Positions 25,344-35,523 of a DNA stretch of 64,000 nucleotides are shown one piece after another (the first letter of the stretch is position 1; every line of letters starts with the position of its first letter). Below the pieces are notes generated by a model. It ran no database searches, was not told the origin of the DNA, and saw only the letters and a program-made list of their open reading frames with translations. The translations under genes and the position numbers were made by a program. The stretch is from Pogonophryne albipinna. Taxonomy: Eukaryota; Chordata; Actinopteri; Perciformes; Artedidraconidae. The stretch spans positions 11,551,563-11,615,562 of the forward strand of contig CM053247.1 of assembly GCA_028583405.1 (NCBI GenBank), given 5' to 3'.

Positions 25344-26766
25344 CACTGAACAAAAATATAAATGCAACACTTTTGTTTTTGCTCCCATTTTTCATGAGAT
25401 GAACTCAAAGATCTAAAACATTTTCTATATACACAAAATAACCATTTCTCTCAAATATTGTTCACAAATCTGAAAAAATCTGTGATAGTGAGCACTTCTC
25501 CTTTGCCAAGATAATCCATCCCACCTCACAGGTGTGGCATATCAAGATGCTGATTAGACAGCATGATTATTGCACAGGTGTGCCTTAGGCTGGCCACAAT
25601 AAAAGGCCTCTCTGAAATGTTCAGTTTTATCACACAGCACGATGCCACAGATGTCGCAAGTTTTGAGGGAGCGTGCAATTGGCATGCTGACAGCAGGAAT
25701 GTCCACCAGAGCTGTTGCCCGTGAATTGAATGTTCATTTCTCGACCATAAGCCGTCTCCAAAGGCGTTTCAGAGAATTTGGCAGTACATCCAACCGGCCT
25801 CACAACCGCAGACCACGTGTAACCACACCAGCCCAGGACCTCCACATCCAGCATGTTCACCTCCAAGATCGTCTGAGACCAGCCACTCGGACAGCTGCTG
25901 CAACAATCGGTTTGCATAACCAAAGAATTTCTGCACAAACTGTCAGAAACCGTCTCAGGGAAGCTCATCTGCATGCTCGTCATCCTCATCGGGGTCTCGA
26001 CTTACTCCGGTTCGTCGTCGTGACCGACTTGAATGGGCAAGTGCTCACATTCGATGGCGTCTGGCACGTTGGAGAGGTGTTCTCTTCACGGATGAATCCT
26101 GGTTTTCACTGTTCAGGGCAGACAGCGTGCGTTGCGTCGTGTGGGTGAGCGGTTTTCTGATGTCAATGTTGTGAATCGAGTGGCCCATGGCAGAGTCCTG
26201 CACTTCTTCTTCTTGCATGGCCAGCATACTCACGGACATGTCACCCATTGAGCATGTTTGGGATGCTCTGGATCGGCGTATACGACAGCGTGTTCCAGTT
26301 CCTGCCAATATCCAGCAACTTGGCACAGCCATTGAAGAGGAGTGGACCAACATTCCACAGGCCACAATCAACAACCTGATCAACTCTATGCGAAGGAGAT
26401 GTGTTGCACTGCGTGAGGCAAATGGTGGTCACACCAGACACTGACTGGTTTTCGGACCCCCCCAGACCCCCCCAATAAAGCAAAAATGCACGTTTCAGAG
26501 TGGCCTTTTATTGTGGCCAGCCTAAGGCACACCTGTGCAATAATCATGCTGTCTAATCAGCATCTTGATATGCCACACCTGTGAGGTGGGATGGATTATC
26601 TCGGCAAAGGAGAAGTGCTCACTATCACAGATTTTTTCAGATTTGTGAACAATATTTGAGAGAAATGGTTATTTTGTGTATATTGAACATGTTTTAGATC
26701 TTTGAGTTCATCTCATGAAAAATGGGAGCAAAAACAAAAGTGTTGCATTTATATTTTTGTTCAGTG
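25344..26766 (+). mobile_element. Tc1-like transposon with ~276-bp TIRs
   Basis: TA dinucleotides flank at 25342-25343 and 26767-26768. The inverted repeats are about 276 bp (25344-25619 and 26491-26766), start cactgaacaaaaatataaat, and differ at only a few positions. The 1423-bp element carries a broken transposase with an internal deletion. The long near-identical arms should form a strong hairpin when single-stranded. Confidence 0.95.
25642..26444 (+). pseudogene. Tc1-like transposase, frameshifted and internally deleted
   Basis: The N-terminal DNA-binding part is open (MPQMSQVLRERAIGMLTAGM, STRAVARELNVHFSTISRLQ, RNRLREAHLHARHPHRGL). Frame is lost near 26000. The first catalytic segment can still be read (LFTDESWFS), but the HDNARPH-type segment with the second Asp is missing between about 26215 and 26235. 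The frame returns with DMSPIEHVWDALDRRIRQRV (third acidic residue) to the end of the protein at 26444. It cannot encode an active enzyme. Confidence 0.92.
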
Positions 26767-26770
26767 TAGA

Positions 26771-27423
26771 TTACATGGCCACATTCTCAACAAAGTAACG
26801 ATATGACTCCCAATATTAATTGAAATGCTTTTATGGATTTAGAAAATGATTTTATTGATTTAAAAAATAGTTTTATGTATTGATTTAAATTGACATGCAT
26901 CCGCTAAGAAAAGTAGTCCGTTGTTACTGTTTGAACTAACGTAGCAACGGCAGGAACCGCTTCGATAGTGTTTTTGAGGAGCTTTTTGATTACAGATTTG
27001 AAAACATCGTTGCTTGCTTTAAAAGTAGCACAATTCATTCAAACCTTGGAAAGTATCTAGATATCCCTGCCCTAATGCCAAAGTAACTGGCAACTGTATA
27101 TGTGTCGCCGTTTGATGTCTATGTCTGGACCGCTGCGTAAAAAGGAGGGTTTCTGCCCCATTACTTCTCTTCTTACTTCTATAAGAATAAAACACGGAGG
27201 ACGGAGATCTCTTTTTCTCCCCCTCTTCTGACAGCCCAGCAGCTGATCTCAAAGCATGCTCTCCTCTCCTGCAGGGGGGTGTGGTCAGCTGCAGCTCACA
27301 GAATCAGCCCCCTGCAAAAACAGCGCTGGACAGAGCAAATAGAGCGAAATGAGGCATGGCTAAAATGCAGGATCTTTTTGGTATTTTGAAAAAAAAACTA
27401 TATTTATATACTTTATATAGGTA
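26771..27423. repeat. ~650-bp repeat, copy A (matches 54226-54881)
   Basis: It begins ttacatggccacattctcaa and ends actttatatagg. Aligned by eye to 54226-54881 it differs at roughly twenty positions with small indels, so the copies are around 97 percent alike. Copy A forms the right half of the TTAA element 20888-27467. No protein is recognised. Confidence 0.85.
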
Positions 27424-27471
27424 TGGCCCTACAATATATTGTTCAAATATAGCAAGATATGTCCCCTTTAA

Positions 27472-28139
27472 GTACAATACTCAATGCAGTATTTTCACTT
27501 GCAGTTGAATGGAATTAGTACTTTGACTCAAGTAAATTATCTGAATACCTTTTCCACCACTGCCTAAAACAAAGCATACATAGTTTGCTTCCAATTGGAG
27601 AAAAAAAAAAAACAGTGTTCATAGGGGCAGTGCAAGTGACTTAATTCCAGTTTAATTGGCGTTTAATGGTATTGATTGGGACAGTTAGTTGCCCTCACTG
27701 TTTCTGTTTGGCTGTTGTTAAAGGAATATAAAGGTGGTGGTGGGGGGGATGTCAATATCTGGCAGAGAGTATTTAAAATATGTTTAAGCACCAAATCAAC
27801 GATGCTGCGGCTGGTTGGTCATACCATTTGCACTTGATACTGAGAAATTGGCTTTCTGATTGTGCAAAACTTTTTCAGACGAGAGCCCAGAGCTTTTTAT
27901 TTGAGTCAGTGGGGCATGTCAACTGCATTTAAAATGTAATCAGACTGAATCTGATCTTGAACTTTCATTTGGGTGGATTTTCCATACTGTATCTCTGGCC
28001 CCCCTTGGTTGATTTTGATGATTGACATCTCTTTCTAACCGTCAGAGCCAATGGAATCGAGGGAAAGTTCCACATACACACACAGGTTACCAAATAAGGA
28101 GTGATAGTGACGCGTAGAAAAACTGGAAGCTGCGCTAGC
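27472..28139. other. adamts3-like intron between transposon stacks
   Basis: This is unique AT-rich sequence with short homopolymer runs (27599-27612). No gene or element end was supported. Confidence 0.45.
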
Positions 28140-28984
28140 CTCTAGTGCAGGGGTGGGGAACCTTTTTCCTCTCAAGGACCATTTCAATTTTTTCAACATC
28201 CTCCGAGGGCCGTTCAAATGATTGACCTCTGCTTAAAAATACTAAAATCACAGCCCATTCATTTCGCCTTTCTTTCATGCTGTGCAAAGAAAACGCAACC
28301 TCTTAATCCAGATATCTTACCATGACTCACGTATGCATTCATGTGCATGGTTGTGGCATGACCACCAAAACAGAAAGATATGGACACCACATGTGTGCAA
28401 ATGTATTTAGTTTCCTATCCATGTGGACATGATTTAAGTGGGGGGGGACCTAACCTCCTCTAGGGGGGGAAGATTTTTTTTTAAATGTTGAAGTTAAAAG
28501 CATCAATCTGGTGCACTTTGAGAGCAACATTAGGAGATCCATGGATACATCTCTCAACATCCATATGAAACAGAACTGGAAGCAGATTTTATTTTTCTTT
28601 ATGGATATTTTACAAGTCACTCCCCTTTTAAACTGTATTCTTGTTTATTAATAGCATTTTATTTTTTTACTTTATTCTCTTATTTTTTTATAACTATAAT
28701 GATCATATAAAGATGTGCCTTTACCTCACTGGTTGTAGAAAAAGCTTCTTATATTCGTTAGCATAGCTAGCTAACCAGATGCTAATAACAACAAAGTTAT
28801 TGACTGTATGATCCAGTAGCGTAGGCAGAAATGTACTTTAGGGTGGGCCTGTAAAAAATAGGGTGGGCCAGATTTTTCTTCTGCGCATCAGAAGCTAACA
28901 ACAATCCCCGCCGGTACCGGTGGCAGATTACTTTTAGAATACTTTTGGAATACTTTCTTTTTCCATAACAGATGGGTATGTTTT

Positions 28985-29995
28985 GGTGAGCAGGAGACAC
29001 TTGTTTTACTGTTTTAATGGCTTATCAAGAGCACAAACACAACATCTTGGTGTCATTCTGGACAGCTCTCTCATCTGCACCCCACATAAAAAACATCACC
29101 TGGACTGCATTCTTTGTACTGTCTTAAAGGTCCCATGTCATGCTTTTCCGGTTATTACCCGTCACCCGTGTGCAGAGTCAAAACCCTCAAAGTACACCAT
29201 GTAGCGAGTAAAACTCTAAAACAGAAAATACCTCCCCAAAACGCCTCGTTGGAGATACGTCACTGTCCATTTGATTCTTCCGGGTACATCATGATGTCAT
29301 GTCGTCCCCGGAACGAAATGGACCAATCCGTGGAGCCGTTACGTCCGCGGAGCCGTTACGTTAAGCCCCCACTGATTGGTCCAAATTGACCAATCCACGG
29401 ACTTCCTCACACACTCAGTGCAGGCAGCTCTGCTGATCTCTCCTCCCTGGCTGCAGGCTGATAACAGACAGTTGGGATCGCGGCGAAATTCTCTCTGCAG
29501 ACCCATTCTCACAGCGTTTATCAACCTTTTTCTTACTCAATATCAAGCCACACTTATTGTTTTTACTTCGGCTGTGACTGTGTGTGTGTTCAGGTTGAGT
29601 TTGGCTGTGTTTCGCTGTGTATCGCTAAACAAGGAAATCACACCTCCACGGAGCTCAGCGCGATTCACAACGTCCCGACCAATCAGAGCACACTGTGCAC
29701 ACAGGGAGGGGGGGGCAAGAGCTGCAACGAGCAGTTTAGTGGAGAGAGTGAATACACATACTTTACAGAGATGCTGTATGCGAAACCAATGTGAGTTTGG
29801 AAAATTGCACAGTATAAATCTATTCTAGTAGACCTCAACAATGGAATTATGATCAGTGGAAATGGCCATGACATGTGACCTTTAAAACCTTTTCTTAGAA
29901 TATGTTATGAATTGTAAGGTGTCCTTGGGTGCTTTGAAAGGCGCCCCTAAATAGAATGAATCATCATTATTATTTATTATTATTATTATCTGAAA
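28985..29995 (+). pseudogene. L2/CR1-like LINE remnant split by a TTAA element
   Basis: Upstream of the insertion the plus frame reads RAQTQHLGVILDSSLICTPH then IKNIT, the thumb region of non-LTR reverse transcriptases (FLGVxxDSxLxxxxHI). After the TTAA element the L2-type 3' UTR follows: gtaaggtgtccttgggtgct, gaaaggcgcccctaaataga and a tat/att tail (29986). It is heavily truncated. Confidence 0.7.
29128..29881 (+). mobile_element. TTAA-flanked (T2/Kolobok-like) element
   Basis: TTAA at 29124-29127 and 29882-29885 flank inverted ends aggtcccatgtcatgctttt and aggtcacatgtcatggccat. It is clearly the same family as 57973-58837: both have ctcaaagtacacc, gcctcgttggaga and ctagtagacctcaacaatgg. 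There is no coding capacity. The short open frames here are incidental. Confidence 0.85.
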
Positions 29996-32138
29996 CGATG
30001 TAATAACTTTTAAAACTTGTTCCAGTCACTTGCCCCATGCATTCAGCAGCAGCAGGCCATTCACTTTGATTTGATCCCGTTATGAAATGTCATCATTTCG
30101 ACAATAAAGAAATGCTACATAAACGTTATCTTGCACATTTTATCTAACCATCTCCGTTTCTAACTTTCGATATATTTTAAAAGATATCTCTCTCATCTGC
30201 GTGTGGGGGGCGGGGCCTCACAGACACACTGCATCTCTCTCTCGCTCACAGACATGCTGCAGCGCTGTGCAGTGTGCACACAGTTCTGCCGGCAATGAAT
30301 ATTACATTTTGTGAGGAAACTTTTCCACCAATAATTCCAATAAGTATTCCAAAATGTATTCATTTCAGGTTTACGAAAGTAACTGTAATCAGATTACTCG
30401 TTTTTCAAATGTAACGCCAGCTGAATACACTTGAATTTTGTATTCTGATTACGTAACGCCGTTACATGTATTCCGTTACAAGGTTACAACCCAACGCTGT
30501 GTATATCTCTCCGGACTGTCCACCAGCAGATGAAAAACACCCACCTCTCCGCCTCTTCCAAGGGACGTGGAAACCGTGCGGCAGAGTTTCCGTTAAAAAA
30601 ATGTTTTTTCTTCTGACAGCCCAGCAGCAGGAGAGGTGGGGAGAGGGAGACGTGGGGAGAGGGAGGCGGGGCTATTTCATCGTTATCAGAAAATGATCGT
30701 ATTGATCGCTGCTAGATGAGGGCAGTGGGGGCTCTTCTTGGAGTCTGGCTTTTTTTTTAAAACCAAAGTTCATTAGTGAACTTTGAGCCATCATTTATTT
30801 TGCAGGTAGCTCTCTGCCTCTCTCACGTTATTATGGCGCGCGCCCGAACCAACAATCAGTTTTTACCGTAAATGAGTTCGGTTCAGAGGATAAAGCACAT
30901 ACAACATTAATTAAACTCGATATTTGTTCACTTGAATTTCACTTTGAATTCTTGGATATTCTCAATGGGTGAATACATTTTTTTATAATAATAATAAAAA
31001 AATAAAAAAATGAAAGATTTTTTTTTTTTTTAAATGACACCGAAGCTTTCTCAGGGTGGGCCAATGAGTAAACTGGGTGGGCCTGGGCCCACCCTGGCCA
31101 TATGGTAGCTATGCCACTGGTATGATCAGTATGACAGATGAACAGATCTTCACTGACCTCACAACTAAAGACACAGCCACGCAAAAACTGTGGCATGTGT
31201 ACGGCTCCTTGTGGGTACTTCCATTTTTGGAAGTGCCGCAGCGACGTTTTGGTGCTCTCCGTCAGAACTGCACCCCTGTCAGACGAGACATATACCACGT
31301 GATGACACGTTAAACTCGTGTTGTGTTCAAGGACCCTGTTTTGGCCAGGAAAAACAGGCACTCGCTTGTTTAATTTTTTTGCGGTCTAGATTTCTTAATT
31401 TTTTTATTTTTCGCGTGTGTTTACCAAATGGTCTCGGGGGCCGTATACGGCCCGGGGGCCGGAGGTTCCTCACCCCTGTTCTAGTGGCTACCATTAGCAG
31501 CACATATTTTTCTTCTCCGATTTTTGCATAAAAATTGAATTATGGATTATCAATATTTTTTTCAAAGTGACATTGCTATAACCTATGGATTAACCTTCAG
31601 CCGCGTTTTTTCTCGTTTTAATGACATTGAACACAACTTTTGATCAGGATAACAGCTAAGGTGAGCATATCTCCGTGTTTTGCTAACTAAAGCTACGTTG
31701 TGTGTTGTCTGTATTTGCTTCCCCTGTCACAAGTTCTGATCGCTCAGTGATGGTCCTTATATATTTCTATAATCTGTGGAATCTCAGGATGTTATCTAAG
31801 CTTATTTGTGCAGATCCAATACGTTTATCAATCGGTATAGCTAGAGTTCTGTGCTAACGGCCTAAATATTGTTTTGCCCGTGACTAATTCAGAGGCTCAG
31901 CGTTAGCTTTGACGTTTTTTAAAAAGAAAAAGAAAAAAGATCAGTTAGCTGAGTTTCTTCCTGTTACATGGATATGAAACATTCATAGTTTATTAAATCT
32001 TAAGAAGCCCTCAGACATTTTTGCTTGCAGATGTTGTGAATTCGGCCCCTTCGGCGGGTCCGTGGGGCTTAAGCTTAAATCGAAGGGCGGTGTGACTCAT
32101 GTCAGAATAAACCACAGAACACATTTTACAGGTTGATG

Positions 32139-32278
<140 letters not shown>

Positions 32279-32374
32279 TTCATGGGTAACCTTCTGTAGC
32301 TGTGTTTAAATTGGTAACAGTGTACAGGGCAAAATGGCTTATTTGAATGTTACTGTGTCCTCCAGGCTCCTTAC

Positions 32375-32531
32375 CCTGCATCCCCGTGGGGCCGAAGCCT
32401 TGGCGAGTGAGGAAAATGGCGTGGTCGTGGTGCTCGGCGTGATCAAGGTCACCTTTCTGCTGCACAAAGGCCCAGCGGCACACATTCTCCAGGCTCCGCG
32501 ATGGGTTTCCTCTTTCAATGAGGCTGATGGA
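32375..32531 (-). CDS. adamts3: adamts3-like, internal catalytic exon
   Basis: This 157-nt exon (52 codons plus one base) lies between acceptor tttcctgtcag and donor gtaaggag. It starts [20 protein letters not shown], continues through [12 protein letters not shown], and ends GMQ plus the first base of a Gly codon. In this family the segment carries the [10 protein letters not shown] strand of the metalloproteinase domain and an early cysteine of the catalytic fold. Phase 0 in and phase 1 out match the neighbouring exons exactly. The longer open frame around it (32280-32624) is read-through into intron. A (GT)n tract on the plus strand, which is (CA)n in the transcript, begins 97 nt beyond the donor and could influence splicing. 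Identification is strong; orthology to adamts3 rather than another 2/3/14 member is likely. Confidence 0.94.
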
Positions 32532-34098
32532 CTGACAGGAAAGAGCGAGAAAGAGATTGAAATGCTTACCGATGAACCTTGTAGCCGTGTAAATGAACAT
32601 GTTAGTATTCTGGCAGCAGCACAAAACTGTATAGATTGGTAATCCGATCGGGAAAGCATAGCATTCAATGTAAACATATTTTAGATGTGGGCTCTGGGGT
32701 GATAATGAAAGTGGAAAGCAAAAGGTAATTTGCTCTCATCGGCCATATGGTAAAACGGCCAGTTGATCATAAATAATGTATTTTTAGAGTATGTGTAAAA
32801 GAAAGCCGACAGTATTCTTCACTATTTATAATCTATGCTACAATAATAATGGCTTTGGCTGTGTCACTAGAAATAACCACCTCTCTCAGAGCGAGAACAA
32901 AAAGCATCCATGCTCACAAAACTATGAAATTTTTTTTTGTAATTGGTATCACTGTGATGTCGCACAGGCCAGCAGATTAGAGGATAGAGACTAGAGGCTC
33001 TAGAGCACTACATCATTGAGAATAGTTAACAAAAAATAGACAATTCATGACTTTTGCCAAAGTTTTGTTTTTGTTTTTGTACTCCTGGGATAAAACGTTG
33101 GCCTTTAATCCCACTGAGGCACTGTGTGCTTTTCTTTTGCTTACTGTTTGCTCTAACAGCCAGAGATGATGGGTTGATGCTTCACCTCTGGCTCAAAGCT
33201 TTTGTTTCCTCGCAGAAAACACAACACATTGTTGTGGACAGAGAGTGGGGAGCTAGGATGGGGAATTTTGCTGACCTGTAGCAACAACTTCTACAAATGA
33301 ATCTTGAACTTGTTGGCCAACGTTTAGGGTGATTTGTGCAAAAAAAAGAATCCATATCTATATGTTTATTCTCATAACTGGTCTAAAAAAGATCAATCAA
33401 GTTAATCGACAACAAAGGGATCATTTTTGCTAATTGACTATGCCTCTGTATTTATTAGTTATGTAGCAGACAAGAGACATGTGTGTGTCTGTCCTTTACC
33501 ATGCTGTAAACCAAGAGTCCAATGGAGGCGTTTGCATGGGGGAGAGCGTGTGGGAGAGAAACTCCCTCTTGAGGGAACTTTGGGATTTTAGCATTTACAA
33601 ACCCTTTATATGCACAAAAACATATATCACACTGCAGGGAAGGTAAAAACCCAACAGGCATCATTTCTCTTTAAGAAAACACCTGGGTGTATTGAAGTCA
33701 TTGTGTGTTATGCAGTACTGCACTTAAACTACAACACTTTTGAGGCCTATTAATCTCAGAAAGGATAGATGGAACTACTACACTCAAACTAATTTGAAGT
33801 GTGGTGGCTCTGTACTGCATAGTGAGAGCAGAATACCTTTGGCTGTACAAATAAAAATATTGTGATGACAGTTTCTTTTTTAAAACAATCACACTGTGGA
33901 ATGATAAACAAATCTCAGAAGTTGCAGCCCTGTTATGAAGACTGAGACTACAGCTTCTGTGTGATGTGATCAAACTCAATGCAGTGACATGTTTTGTCTC
34001 TGAGCTACAGTAACACTTCTCTCGCATACAAATCATATTGCCCTCACCATGCTTTACATTCTTGGTGCAAATCAACATAAACGGAGTGTGAGCCTCAC
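32532..34098. other. Short adamts3-like intron, unique
   Basis: This 1.57-kb intron between the two upstream exons is AT-rich with no recognised repeat boundary. It is the only intron in the window that seems free of large insertions. Confidence 0.55.
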
Positions 34099-34182
34099 CT
34101 TGGCATACCCCAGCATGATCATCCTCACCAGCACCACGTTGATGTGGACTCCCAGCGACTCGTCGTGGTAAATCTCATTCAC
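34099..34182 (-). CDS. adamts3: adamts3-like, internal exon (start of catalytic domain)
   Basis: This 84-nt, 28-codon exon reads [20 protein letters not shown] onward and ends GYAK. It is bounded on the minus strand by ttctcag at 34189-34183 and gtgaggct from 34098, and both phases are 0. The family is the ADAMTS2/3/14 procollagen N-proteinases: secreted zinc metalloproteases that remove the amino propeptide of fibrillar procollagens, with ADAMTS3 also processing pro-VEGF-C. The segment forms the early catalytic-domain helix and strand that precede the zinc helix. The residues fit ADAMTS3 better than ADAMTS2 or 14 ([12 protein letters not shown]). No upstream exon for the prodomain was found up to 64000, so the preceding intron exceeds 29.8 kb or the exons lie outside. 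A hAT insertion begins at 34315, about 130 bp upstream of the acceptor. The paralogue call rests on memory of the family, not an alignment. Confidence 0.93.
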
Positions 34183-34314
34183 CTGAGAAGTAGGGTGGGG
34201 AAACACAATCATCGAGAAGCTCACACAAATAGCATCACCTTAACAGCATGTGCGTGCGTCATTGGCCCTGAACACCTCATATAAGCCCATTGTCGGCTTC
34301 TACTTTCCACTCAG

Positions 34315-35515
34315 TAGTGTTAATTTCGTCAGCTATTTTTTTATTTAGTTTTAGTCTTAGTCCTGTGTTAAATTTTCTTTCTCTCATATTTAGTCACCTT
34401 CATCCTGTTTTTATTTAGTCAAGTTTTAGTCGACTAAAAGTCTGAGCATTTTAGTCGACTAAAACAGTAAACATTTTAGTCAAGATTTAGTCGACTAAAA
34501 GTCTGAGCATTTTAGTCTTATTTTAGTCAAAGAAAACTAATTATTTTAGTCTACTTTTTGTCAATGAAAACTGTTGAGTCTTTTTTAGTCATCAGATTAT
34601 ATAGAACATTTCAGTCAAACTAGTCTAGCCAAAACCAATAATTTGTCATTTTAGTATATATAAATAAATAAGATTATATATTGTCCTTATTTGATGAAAA
34701 ACACAGGTTGAATGATTAAGAAGCTTTGCAGAGAGTATCTGGTCAGGTTTGTGGTGTTTTTACCTGTGTTATGGCCACATTGCTTCCCTTCTGATAAAAC
34801 AATGCATTTGCTTTTTTTCTCCGCCTCATTGTAGCGAAAATGGGCCCAAATATCACATCGTTTCTTTCTCCCAAGCAGTGGTGGCTTTAGACTTTTTCGT
34901 TGTCAGTAATTTTGACGGACAGGATCGTAACATTTCCGTCATAATCCATTATTATCCGTCGAATGCACAATTTATCAATCACTCGCGCTGACGGGGGGTA
35001 TTCGGTTAACGCGAGTGCGACCACTGCTCCCAAGCCCTGTTGTTGCCATTTTATTGTATGTTAAATAAGGTTAGTTAGAGACCATGAGTTAGACCCATAG
35101 ACTGTATATATAAAGAGACCCGAGTCTTCCTGACAGTTCATATTGTGCCGCTGCCCGGTGTAATTCAAATCTACCGCCGCGCGCACCACAGACACACAGC
35201 TGCTGCCCAGCGCAGCACCGGAAATGGAACTGCTGGGAGAAAAACTGACTATCAGAGATGTAACGTTATCTTTGATAATATTTCGTCTCCTCATTTTTCG
35301 TCAACGAAAGTAAAGAGAGATTTTGGCATAGTTTTTATTTAGTAAACTACATTTTCGTCTCGTCACTTTTCGTCAACGATATTGCATGATGATTTCGTTA
35401 CAGTTATTGTTTACTGCCGTCGGTGCCGTCTCGTCATCGTCTCGTTTTCGTCATGGAAAAAAATGTCGTTGACGAACATATTTCGTCATAGTTTTAGTCA
35501 ACGAAATTAACACTA
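34315..35515. mobile_element. hAT-type element, TSD ccactcag
   Basis: It begins tagtgttaatttcgtc and ends gacgaaattaacacta (with an inserted caa), flanked by ccactcag at 34307-34314 and 35516-35523. The left arm has many ttttagtc motifs, including a 42-nt unit at 34415-34456 repeated at 34476-34517 with one change; the right arm has many ttttcgtc motifs. These are dense subterminal repeats of the kind transposases bind. No transposase is present. It lies about 130 bp upstream of an adamts3-like splice acceptor. Confidence 0.93.
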
Positions 35516-35523
35516 CCACTCAG

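Larger units (their letters stand above)
28814..31119. mobile_element. Nested hAT-type element, TSD gtatgatc
   Basis: It begins cagtagcgtaggcagaaatg and ends gctatgccactg, flanked by gtatgatc at 28806-28813 and 31120-31127 (perfect). Subterminal gggtgggcc repeats occur at both ends. Inside lie a LINE remnant (28985-29995) that is itself split by a TTAA element, and a gtaatcagattac-rich block near 30340-30500. No transposase was recognised. Confidence 0.92.
28148..31478. mobile_element. hAT-type element (outer shell), TSD (c/t)tctagtg
   Basis: It begins caggggtggggaaccttttt and ends ggaggttcctcacccctg. Flanks are ctctagtg (28140-28147) and ttctagtg (31479-31486), 7 of 8 identical. Its own sequence is mainly 28148-28813 and 31120-31478; the middle is another hAT. 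No transposase is recognised in the native portions. Confidence 0.88.

Noticed and set aside
29376..29828. 150-codon plus-strand frame
   Set aside because: It falls inside a TTAA-flanked non-coding element; the related element at 57973 does not keep the frame.
30939..31361. 140-codon minus-strand frame
   Set aside because: It spans the boundary between two nested hAT elements and has a homopolymer-encoded tail; no coding signs.
35040..35350. Exon-like GC-rich segment inside the hAT at 34315-35515
   Set aside because: No conserved protein, and it is enclosed by the element's target duplication.
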